Origin: CAMPJU01 sp046566095
Lineage (GTDB): Bacteria; Pseudomonadota; Gammaproteobacteria; Xanthomonadales; Xanthomonadaceae
DNA length: 6,212 nucleotides
Assembly: GCA_046566095.1 (NCBI GenBank)
Contig: JBKHXI010000143.1
Location: forward strand, 1-6,212
Direction: 5' to 3'
The position numbers were made by a program, and so were the translations under genes. The notes under the pieces were generated by a model that was not told where the DNA came from, ran no database searches, and saw only the letters and a list, made by a program, of their open reading frames with translations. Positions 1 through 6,212 of the stretch are shown here, one piece after another (within the stretch, counting starts at the first letter, position 1; each line of letters starts with the position of its first letter).

Positions 1-647
1 CCCCGGGTGGCCTCGATCCGGTGCGGCAAGGCCACCGGTACCGTCGCGGGCGCCTGCGGATCGGCCGCCGGCAGCCGCCAGTCGGCATAGGCGATCCGCC
101 AGCCGCCCTGCTCCATCGTCGCCAGCCGGCCGTCGGCGCCGAAGGCCAGCGCCGCCGGGCCCTGGTCCGGCGCGCGCACGCCGCGCAGCCAGTCCGGCAA
201 CGCCGCGACCGGGATCTCCCAGCCGGTGCTCTCGCGGAGCATCTGCCCGGGATCGGCGCCGTGGCGCGGGCCGCCGTCCAGGCCTTCGAGCACGGCGCCG
301 CCGGCGTCGCCACGCAGCCGCCAGCTCTGGCGCGTAACCGGGGCGCTGAGCGCGACCTCGTAGCGCGCACCGGCCTGCTGCCAGTCGAGCCGGCCGCTGC
401 CGCCCTGGCGGCCGTTGCTCAAGGCCACCCGGCCGGCCAGCGACCAGTGCGGATCGGCCCGCAAGGCCAGCTCGCGGGACTCCTGCGCCGCCAGCGCGGC
501 CGCCGCGGCCACCGGCGGGGCCTGCCGCACCGGCTGCCCGGCGCAGGCGGCCAGGCCGGCCGCCGCCAACGCCAGCAACGCCGGTGCCGCGGCGCCCGGA
601 TGCCGGCGGCGGCCGGTCGCGGTCGGGCGGCAGCCGCGACCGCTCAC
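1..647 (-). CDS. lolB: Outer-membrane lipoprotein receptor LolB (3' end cut by window edge)
   Basis: LolB is anchored in the inner leaflet of the outer membrane, takes lipoproteins from the periplasmic carrier LolA and inserts them into the outer membrane. 215 complete codons are visible; E. coli LolB has 207 residues, so probably only the last 10–20 residues are missing. The reading begins with GTG at 647, giving a basic N-terminus (RRRH near residue 13), a hydrophobic stretch and a lipobox LAAC with Cys35 as the lipidated residue. Alanine follows the cysteine, so no Asp+2 inner-membrane retention signal is present. Family hallmarks are in order: HWSLAGRVAL (67–76), GRLDWQQ (85–91), the protruding loop SAPVTRQSW (from 101), then GWEIPVAALPDWLRG. 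Aligned by memory to E. coli LolB, Val104 occupies the place of the functionally important loop residue Leu68. The GTG overlaps the TGA of the upstream TPR gene (GTGA), and no separate promoter is evident, so translational coupling is likely. Confidence 0.93.
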   Translation of the reverse strand, partial: MSGRGCRPTATGRRRHPGAAAPALLALAAAGLAACAGQPVRQAPPVAAAAALAAQESRELALRADPHWSLAGRVALSNGRQGGSGRLDWQQAGARYEVALSAPVTRQSWRLRGDAGGAVLEGLDGGPRHGADPGQMLRESTGWEIPVAALPDWLRGVRAPDQGPAALAFGADGRLATMEQGGWRIAYADWRLPAADPQAPATVPVALPHRIEATR

Positions 648-2452
648 GTGCCCATCCCGGTCTTGTCGAGCGCCCGCTGCAGGGCGCGGTTGTCGGGATC
701 CAGTTCGCGCGCCTGATCGAACCATTCGCGGGCCTCCTCGCGCCGGCCCAGCACCCACAGCACCTCGGCGATGTGGGCGGCGATTTCGGCGTCCTTCTGC
801 ATGGCGAACGCGCGCCGCAGTTCCACCAGCGCGTCCTCGTGGCGGCCGAGCCGGTACAGCACCCAGCCGTAGCTGTCGATGATCGCGGCGTTGTCGGGCT
901 CGGCCACGCGGGCGCGGTCGATCAGTTCCAGCGCCTCGGTGTAGCGGTCGGTGCGGTCGGCCAGGGTGTAGCCCAGGGCGTTGAGCGCGGCCACGTTGTC
1001 CGGGTCGGCGACCAGGATACTGCGCAGGTCGGCCTCGGCGCGCGGGATGTCGTCGCGCCGTTCCCAGGCCAGGGCGCGGGAATACAGCAGCGCCGGGTCG
1101 TCGGGGTAGGCGGCAAGGCCGCGGGCGAAGGCCGCCATCTCGGCCTCGTCGTCGCCGGCCTCGCGATGCAGCTCGGCCTCGACCAGGTAGGCGTCGCGGC
1201 GCGCGTCCTCGTGCACGTCGGCGTCCGACTGCAGCGCGCGCAGCAGGGCCAGGGCCTCGTCGGCGCGATCGAGCTTGTGCAGCACGCTGGCCGAGCGCAG
1301 CCGGGCGACCAGGCGCTGCGGCCCGCCGGGCACGCTCTCGTACCAGCGCAGGGCTTCCTCGTGGCGTTCCAGGAACTCGGCCACCTGGCCGAGCAGCAGC
1401 CGCCGTTGCGGCTCGGGACTGGTGGAGCCGCGCTGCAGGTCCTGGTACAGGGCGGCCAGCGCCTCCTTGTCCTCGGCCTTGGCCAGCAGCGAGGCGCGCA
1501 GGCCCAGGGTCGAATCGTCCTGCGGCCCGCGCGCCAGGATCGCGGCGGCGCGCCCGGGTTCGCCGATCGCGTCGTACTCGGCGGCCAGCGCCATGCGCAG
1601 TTCCTCGACCAGCAGCGCCTCGGGCTCGAGCGCCGCCAGCGCGGCCATCGCCTCCTCGCGGCGGCCGGATTCGCGCAGCTGGCTGGCGCGCAGCAGCGCC
1701 ACCCGCGGCTGGTCGGGGAAGCGGACGACCACCTCGGCCACGATCCGCTCGGCCAGTTCCGGCTGGTCCAGGCGTTGGGCCAGCCCGCCGAAGGCCAGCC
1801 AGGCCTGGAGCTGGTCGGGAATGGCCCCGGCATCGACCAGCGCGGCCAGCACCCGCCCGGCCAGGGCCAGGTCCTTGCCGCCCGAACCCAGCGCGCCGAG
1901 CGCCAGCCGCCAGCCGTCGTCGTCGCGCTCGCGCGCCAGCGCCACCAGGCTGCGCCGGGCCGCGCGCTCCTGGCCGCGGCGCAGGGCCAGCGTGGCCTCG
2001 GCCGCGCGCAGCGGCAGCGACTGCGGTGCGCTGCGGCGCCACAGCGCGACCGCCTCGCCCGCGGTGCGGTCGTCGTCCGCCAGCAGGGCGATGCGCGCCG
2101 CGCGCGCCGCAAGCCCGGCATCGCCCGCGGCCGCGCGCGCCGCCTCCAGGTACCAGCCCGCGGCTTCCTTGAGCTTGCCGGCCTGCAGCGCGTACTCGCC
2201 GGCCATGCTCGCCTGCAGCGCCCGTGCGCGCGCATCCAGCGGCAGCGGCGCCTGCAGCCGCTGCAGCGGCTGCGGCGGTTGCGCGGCCGGTCGCGCCGGC
2301 TGCGCCGCCGCGGCGGGCAGCCAGGCCAGCAGGCCGGCGAGCGCCAGCGCCGGCAGCGCGGCGCGCAGGCGCCCGCAGCCCGTTCCCGCACCCCCGGCGT
2401 GGCGCCGCACCGTGCGGCCGGCGCGGCCGGTAGAATTGGATATTCCCGGCAT
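644..2452 (-). CDS. Exported tetratricopeptide-repeat protein, LbcA-like (602 aa)
   Basis: This is the TPR protein that sits between lolB and hemA in several gammaproteobacteria. Its positional counterpart in Pseudomonas aeruginosa is PA4667/LbcA, an outer-membrane lipoprotein that binds and activates the periplasmic protease CtpA. The N-terminus has a basic region (RTVRR, GRLR), a hydrophobic core at about 31–46 and a signal-peptidase I-like AAA|Q site after residue 50. A Pro/Gln/Ala-rich linker follows (51–75), then helical repeats to the end. Four clear tandem TPR units lie at about 451–484, 485–519, 520–553 and 554–586, with typical A–LG–Y and A–DP spacing; degenerate repeats fill the middle. 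The only cysteine, Cys26, precedes the hydrophobic core, so no lipobox is present. The ATG at 2452 has no good Shine-Dalgarno; GTG at codon 15 is an alternative start that still keeps the whole signal peptide. The export and TPR calls are firm; the LbcA role is inferred from synteny. Confidence 0.88.
   Translation of the reverse strand: MPGISNSTGRAGRTVRRHAGGAGTGCGRLRAALPALALAGLLAWLPAAAAQPARPAAQPPQPLQRLQAPLPLDARARALQASMAGEYALQAGKLKEAAGWYLEAARAAAGDAGLAARAARIALLADDDRTAGEAVALWRRSAPQSLPLRAAEATLALRRGQERAARRSLVALARERDDDGWRLALGALGSGGKDLALAGRVLAALVDAGAIPDQLQAWLAFGGLAQRLDQPELAERIVAEVVVRFPDQPRVALLRASQLRESGRREEAMAALAALEPEALLVEELRMALAAEYDAIGEPGRAAAILARGPQDDSTLGLRASLLAKAEDKEALAALYQDLQRGSTSPEPQRRLLLGQVAEFLERHEEALRWYESVPGGPQRLVARLRSASVLHKLDRADEALALLRALQSDADVHEDARRDAYLVEAELHREAGDDEAEMAAFARGLAAYPDDPALLYSRALAWERRDDIPRAEADLRSILVADPDNVAALNALGYTLADRTDRYTEALELIDRARVAEPDNAAIIDSYGWVLYRLGRHEDALVELRRAFAMQKDAEIAAHIAEVLWVLGRREEAREWFDQARELDPDNRALQRALDKTGMGT
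2254..2273. repeat. 20-bp perfect palindrome within the TPR gene
   Basis: Positions 2254–2273 read identically on both strands, centred on CTGCAG. It lies in the codons for the QPLQRL linker just after the predicted signal peptide of the TPR protein, about 180 bp inside its start. In GC-rich coding DNA made of CAG/CTG/CCG codons such symmetry can arise by codon repetition, so function is uncertain. In RNA the symmetry could form a short hairpin early in the TPR message. Confidence 0.5.
2431..2436 (+). promoter_or_regulatory. Candidate -10 element of hemA promoter (TAGAAT)
   Basis: TAGAAT matches the sigma70 -10 consensus at five of six bases and stands in the only AT-rich island near the divergent starts (about 2431–2480). 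Transcription would begin near 2443, giving a 5' leader of about 40 nt before the hemA ATG. No convincing -35 hexamer is seen 16–18 bp upstream (CACCGT region). The element lies inside the first codons of the TPR gene on the other strand. Confidence 0.35.
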
Positions 2453-2482
2453 TTCGCCAGCTTAGCGCAAGCAACTGAACGG

Positions 2483-3831
2483 ATGAGTGGTGCCCATGCC
2501 AGCCCGGGCCCGGCGGCCCGCGACGCCAGCGACGACGCCCGCCTGCATGTCCTCGGCATCAACCACCAGACCGCGCCGGTCCAGCTGCGCGAGCGGGTGG
2601 CCTTCGCCGACGCGCAGGTGGATGCGGCGCTGGCGTCGCTGCGCGCGCTGCCGACGGTGCACGAGGTCGCGCTGCTGTCGACCTGCAACCGGACCGAGGT
2701 CTACGCGCTGGCCGACGACGACGGCGCCGCGCTGGCGCACTGGCTGGCGGCCCATGCCGGCGCCGACGATCCGCGGCGCGCGCTCGACGCCTACCTGTAC
2801 CGCCACGTCGACGACGCCGCGGTCCGGCACCTGTTCCGGGTCGCCACCGGCCTGGATTCGATGGTGCTCGGCGAGCCGCAGATCCTCGGCCAGGTCAAGG
2901 CGGCCTGGGCCGCGGCCCGCAGCGCCGGGGCGCTCGGCAACCGCCTCGACCGCCTGTTCCAGCACGCCTTCGCCACCGCCAAGCGCGCGCGCACCGACAC
3001 CCGGATCGGCGCCAACCCGGTGTCGGTCGCCTCGGCGGCGGTGCGGCTGGCGCAGGAATCCTTCGCGCGCCTGGACGAATCCACGGTGCTGCTGGTCGGC
3101 GCCGGCGAGACCGTCGAACTGGCCGCGCGGCACCTGGCCGAGGCGCGGGTGCGCCGGCTGCTGGTCGCCAACCGCACCCTCGCCCACGCCCAGGAGCTGG
3201 CCTCGCGCCACGGCGGCGTCGCGCTGCCGCTGCAGGACCTGGGCCGGCACCTGGCCGAAGCCGACATCGTGCTGTCGGCCACCGCCAGCCGCGCGCCGGT
3301 GATCGCCCGGGAACAGGTCGCCGCCGCGCTCGCGCAGCGGCGCCACCGGCCGATGCTGCTGCTCGACCTGGCGGTCCCGCGCGACATCGATCCGTCGGTG
3401 GCGGAACTGCGCGACGCCTACCTGTACAGCGTCGACGACCTCGAACGCGCGGTCGACGACAACCGCCGCAGCCGGCGCGAGGCCGCCGCCGAGGCCGAGG
3501 CGATCATCGAACTGCAGGCCGCGCGCTTCATGGAGACGGTGCTGGCCGCCGGCCACCAGGCGCCGCTGCGGCGGCTGCGCGCGCATGGCGCCGGTGCGCG
3601 CGACGCGGCGCTGGCGCGCGCGCGCCTGCAGCTGGCCGCCGGCCGCGACCCGTCCGAGGTGCTCGAGGCACTGGCCCACCGCCTGACCAACCGCCTGCTG
3701 CACGCCCCGACCGCGGCCCTGCGCGAGGCGGCGCTGCGCGGCGACCTGGACCTGGTGCGCGCGGCCGAACGCCTGTTCCCCGAGGCAGGCGCGCCGGCCG
3801 GCGACGGCGGCAGCGGCGAAGACCCCGGCCC

Positions 3832-3835
<4 letters not shown>
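2483..3835 (+). CDS. hemA: Glutamyl-tRNA reductase HemA (450 aa)
   Basis: GluTR reduces glutamyl-tRNA(Glu) with NADPH to glutamate-1-semialdehyde, the committed step of C5-pathway 5-aminolevulinate and haem synthesis, in the cytoplasm. Motifs in order: LGINHQTAPVQLRERVAF (24–41), the catalytic-cysteine motif LSTCNRTEVY with Cys68 (E. coli Cys50), GLDSMVLGEPQILGQ (123–137), the NADPH-site GAGETVELAARHL (from 206), VANRT, LLDLAVPRDIDP, YLYSVDDL and the C-terminal dimerisation helices ending LTNRLLHAPTAALREAA. ATG 2483 is the only in-frame ATG, GTG or TTG upstream of the conserved domain, and gives an N-terminal extension of 18 residues compared with E. coli (MSGAHASPGPAARDASDD). Its ribosome-binding site is weak (GAACGG). 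The residue equivalent to the Salmonella haem-regulation Cys170 is Val187. The stop TGA overlaps the prfA ATG, so the two genes form an operon. Confidence 0.97.
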
Positions 3836-4935
<1,100 letters not shown>

Positions 4936-4939
4936 GCCG

Positions 4940-4981
4940 ATGCACACCCGGGCCCGCACCACGCACCGCGCATCCGCATGA
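4940..4981 (+). other. Possible 13-codon leader ORF before the acetyltransferase
   Basis: An ATG five bases after the prfA stop opens a 13-codon frame (MHTRARTTHRASA) whose TGA overlaps the ATG of the GNAT gene as ATGA. GAGG at 4927–4930 lies 9 nt ahead of this ATG, a usable Shine-Dalgarno position, whereas the GNAT ATG has no purine-rich site of its own. This would let ribosomes reach the GNAT start by termination–reinitiation. The peptide itself resembles nothing I recognise and the arrangement may be chance. Confidence 0.25.
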
Positions 4982-5478
4982 GCGGCATCGGCATCCGTCG
5001 CGCGGGCCTGGACGACCTCGATGCGCTGGTGCCGCTGTTCGAAGGCTACCGCCGCTTCTACGGCCAGCCTGGCGACCTGCCGCGGGCGCGCGGCTTCCTG
5101 CGCGAGCGGCTCGCGTGCGGCGAGTCGGTCGTACTGCTTGCCGGGATCGCCGCGGACGGCACCGGGCCGGCGGCCGGCTTCGCCCAGCTCTATCCTGTGT
5201 TCTCCTCGGTACGGACCGCGCGGGCCTGGCTGCTCAACGACCTGTTCGTCGCGACCGCTGCGCGCCGACGCGGCGTCGGCCGGGCCCTGCTGGACGCGGC
5301 CGCCGCGTTCGCGCGCGCCGATGGCGCCGTCGCGCTGATGCTGGAAACCGGGCGCGGGAACGACGACGCCCGCGCCCTGTATCGTTCCGCGGGGTGGCAC
5401 GAGGACGATACCCAGTGGTACTCGCTGGACCTGGCGTCCTGTCCCGGAAATGCCCCTCACAAGAAGCTGTCATCCTGA
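4978..5478 (+). CDS. GNAT-family N-acetyltransferase (166 aa), substrate unknown
   Basis: The protein has the Gcn5-related N-acetyltransferase layout: an opening IRRAGLDDLDALVPLFEGY strand–helix (6–24), a central strand with LNDLFVATAARRRGVGRALLDAA (86–108) in which RRRGVG (96–101) is the acetyl-CoA pyrophosphate-binding Q/RxxGxG/A loop, and motif B with ARALYRSAGW (131–140), followed by a closing WYSLDL strand (147–152). It should transfer acetyl from acetyl-CoA to an amine; the acceptor cannot be read from sequence. No signal peptide is present, so it is cytoplasmic. The domain is complete by residue 152; the last 14 residues (ASCPGNAPHKKLSS) are extra, and the final five codons and stop lie inside the first repeat copy. 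The start at 4978 is 42 bp after prfA and lacks a Shine-Dalgarno; no terminator or promoter is obvious in between, so it may be the third gene of the hemA–prfA transcript. Confidence 0.88.
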   Translation: MSGIGIRRAGLDDLDALVPLFEGYRRFYGQPGDLPRARGFLRERLACGESVVLLAGIAADGTGPAAGFAQLYPVFSSVRTARAWLLNDLFVATAARRRGVGRALLDAAAAFARADGAVALMLETGRGNDDARALYRSAGWHEDDTQWYSLDLASCPGNAPHKKLSS

Positions 5479-5612
5479 GCGAAGCCTTCAGCCCTCGCGA
5501 AGGCGGGGGGAAGGATCTGTTTTCAAGCAGATTCCTCACTGCGTTCGGAATGACACCGGGGGATGCGGTCGTCCGGCAATTTGCGGGACAGGACACTTGC
5601 GGCGGACGACTG
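5460..5612. repeat. Composite palindromic repeat, copy 1 (153 bp, with 24-bp insertion)
   Basis: Copy 1 starts with CAAGAAG, then a long imperfect inverted repeat from TGTCAT (5468) to ATGACA (5555), a G-rich joint and a second inverted repeat GTCGTCCG (5568–5575) / CGGACGAC (5603–5610). The second stem can extend inward by GCAA/TTGC across a 2-nt bulge. Compared with copy 2 it carries 24 extra bases (about 5486–5509) in the left arm of the first palindrome; there GCCTTC (5484–5489) and GAAGGC (5499–5504) form a nested hairpin. Without the insertion it differs from copy 2 by three substitutions and one G in a G-run. The left arm supplies the 3' end of the GNAT gene. The HPERSEGS-type pseudo-translation of such repeats is familiar from many bacterial genomes. 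No U-run follows the stems, so classical terminator function is doubtful; mRNA 3'-end protection is possible. Confidence 0.9.
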
Positions 5613-5742
5613 CAAGAAGTTGTCATCCTGAGCGAAGCGAAGGATCTGTTTTCAAGCAGATTCCTCACTGCGTTCGGAATGACACCGGGGGGATGCGGTC
5701 GTCCGGCAATTTGCGGGACAGGACACTGGCGGCGGGCGACTG
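5613..5742. repeat. Composite palindromic repeat, copy 2 (130 bp, head-to-tail with copy 1)
   Basis: Copy 2 follows copy 1 with no spacer and in the same orientation. Its first palindrome (5621–5684) has 28-nt arms around an 8-nt loop TTTTCAAG: 21 of 28 positions are Watson–Crick pairs and three more are G·U in the plus-strand RNA. The second stem is 5698–5705 with 5733–5740; one substitution relative to copy 1 turns a pair into G·U, and another breaks the inner GCAA/TTGC extension, so copy 2 has the better first stem and the poorer second stem. Both strands stay open in several frames across the repeat, which creates spurious reading frames (HPERSEGS on plus, VIPNAVRNL on minus) that are not genes. 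Confidence 0.9.
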
Positions 5743-5755
5743 ATGGGCGACGGGC

Positions 5756-5775
5756 CCGGGGATTACACCCCCCGG
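5756..5775. other. Short GC hairpin between repeat and moaB
   Basis: CCGGGG (5756–5761) and CCCCGG (5770–5775) form a 6-bp stem around ATTACACC. A competing pairing is GCCCGG (5754–5759) with CCGGGC (5782–5787). No T-run follows, so I do not call it a terminator. It falls where the -35 region of the proposed moaB promoter would be. The rest of 5743–5799 shows no gene. Confidence 0.3.
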
Positions 5776-5787
5776 CTGCATCCGGGC

Positions 5788-5793
5788 TACGCT
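5788..5793 (+). promoter_or_regulatory. Candidate -10 element of moaB (TACGCT), leaderless start possible
   Basis: TACGCT ends six bases before the moaB ATG, the distance at which transcription would begin at or very near the A of the start codon (5800). No Shine-Dalgarno stands in the usual window before the ATG; the only purine-rich piece, GGTG at 5795–5798, is too close. No strong -35 is seen (TTACAC at 5763–5768 is poorly matched and 19 bp away). Confidence 0.3.
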
Positions 5794-5799
5794 TGGTGC

Positions 5800-6212
5800 A
5801 TGAGCGCCAACGCCATCGAATTCGTCCCGCTGACGCTGTGCGTGCTGACCGTGTCGGACACGCGCACGTCCGCGGACGACAGTTCCGGCGACTACCTCGC
5901 CGCCGCCCTGGCCGAAGCCGGCCACCGGCTGCACGGGCGCGCGCTGCTGCCGGACGACAAGTACCGGCTGCGGGCGCAGGTCTCGCAGTGGATCGCCGAT
6001 CCCGGGGTCGACGGCATCCTGGTCACCGGCGGTACCGGCTTCACCGGCCGGGATTCCACGCCCGAGGCGCTGCTGCCCCTGCTCGACAAGCCGATGCCCG
6101 GCTTCGGCGAGCTGTTCCGGGCGCTGAGCTTCGAGGAGATCGGCACCAGCACCCTGCAGTCGCGCGCGTTCGCGGGCCTGGCCAACGGCACCTTCCTGTT
6201 CGCCCTGCCCGG
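5800..6212 (+). CDS. moaB: Molybdopterin adenylyltransferase, MoaB/Mog family (3' end cut by window edge)
   Basis: This family adenylates molybdopterin with MgATP, preparing it for molybdate insertion in molybdenum cofactor synthesis in the cytoplasm. 137 complete codons are visible of about 170 expected. The opening FVPLTLCVLTVSDTRTSADDSSGDYL (from 8), ILVTGGTGFTGRDSTPEALLPLLD (73–96), PGFGELFRALSFEEIGTSTLQSR (100–122) and the last visible AGLANGTFLFALP match E. coli MoaB closely, especially SFEEIGTSTLQSR, which separates it from MogA. Two aspartates that E. coli MogA uses (Asp49, Asp82) align with Asp52 in LLPDDK and Asp85 in GRDSTPEA; E. coli MoaB has KEN at the first site. The ATG at 5800 is the only sensible start, 57 bp after the repeat. 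Unlike the genes upstream it probably has its own promoter. Confidence 0.95.
   Translation, partial: MSANAIEFVPLTLCVLTVSDTRTSADDSSGDYLAAALAEAGHRLHGRALLPDDKYRLRAQVSQWIADPGVDGILVTGGTGFTGRDSTPEALLPLLDKPMPGFGELFRALSFEEIGTSTLQSRAFAGLANGTFLFALP

Noticed and set aside
584..2482. Long plus-strand open frame continuous with hemA, which would give a protein over 1000 residues
   Set aside because: The part before 2483 is antisense to the well-supported TPR gene, has no recognisable domain, and consists of Arg/Gln/Ala/Gly-rich shadow translation typical of GC-rich DNA. HemA homology begins only after the ATG at 2483.
3614..3625. (GC)6 alternating tract with Z-DNA potential in hemA
   Set aside because: It encodes ordinary Ala/Arg codons of the conserved hemA C-terminal domain and is expected by chance at this GC content.
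5468..5684. Rho-independent terminator at the palindromes
   Set aside because: The stems are imperfect and followed by CCGGGGG rather than a U-run, so intrinsic termination is not supported.
5460..5742. CRISPR array
   Set aside because: There are only two long units, directly abutting, without unique spacers between short repeats.
5450..5743. Plus- and minus-strand open frames across the repeats (HPERSEGS and VIPNAVRNL readings)
   Set aside because: These are pseudo-translations of the palindromic repeat. The two copies yield the same peptide twice, and no start context or domain supports a gene.
5665..6191. Minus-strand open frames opposite moaB
   Set aside because: moaB on the plus strand matches its family throughout; the opposite frames show no motif.

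Overview
The window is very GC-rich and densely packed with genes of a gammaproteobacterial core region. The layout lolB – TPR protein divergent from hemA – prfA is the one known around hemA in Pseudomonas (PA4668–PA4667 | PA4666–PA4665). GC content, poor Shine-Dalgarno sequences and protein flavour suggest the Xanthomonadales (Lysobacter/Luteimonas/Xanthomonas-like). That placement is an inference; the window contains no rRNA or other marker that would settle it.

Minus strand, 1–2452: a TPR-repeat exported protein (LbcA-like, 602 aa) is followed by lolB, the outer-membrane lipoprotein receptor, which runs off the left edge. The two genes overlap by GTGA and are probably translationally coupled. 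Plus strand, 2483–4935: hemA (glutamyl-tRNA reductase, first step of C5 tetrapyrrole synthesis) and prfA (peptide chain release factor 1) overlap by ATGA. Only 30 bp separates the divergent start codons of the TPR gene and hemA, so the promoters must lie inside the opposing coding sequences.

Plus strand, 4936–5478: a 42-bp gap that may carry a 13-codon mini-ORF, then a GNAT acetyltransferase whose last five codons and stop lie inside an interspersed repeat. Positions 5460–5742 hold two tandem copies (153 and 130 bp) of a composite palindromic repeat made of two different hairpins. Plus strand, 5800 to the right edge: moaB/mog-family molybdopterin adenylyltransferase, incomplete at its 3' end, possibly read from a leaderless mRNA.

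The genes serve envelope lipoprotein sorting, periplasmic protein interactions, haem precursor synthesis, translation termination and molybdenum cofactor synthesis. The most unusual material is the composite tandem repeat and its intrusion into the acetyltransferase C-terminus. No defence system, CRISPR array, prophage or insertion sequence is visible.
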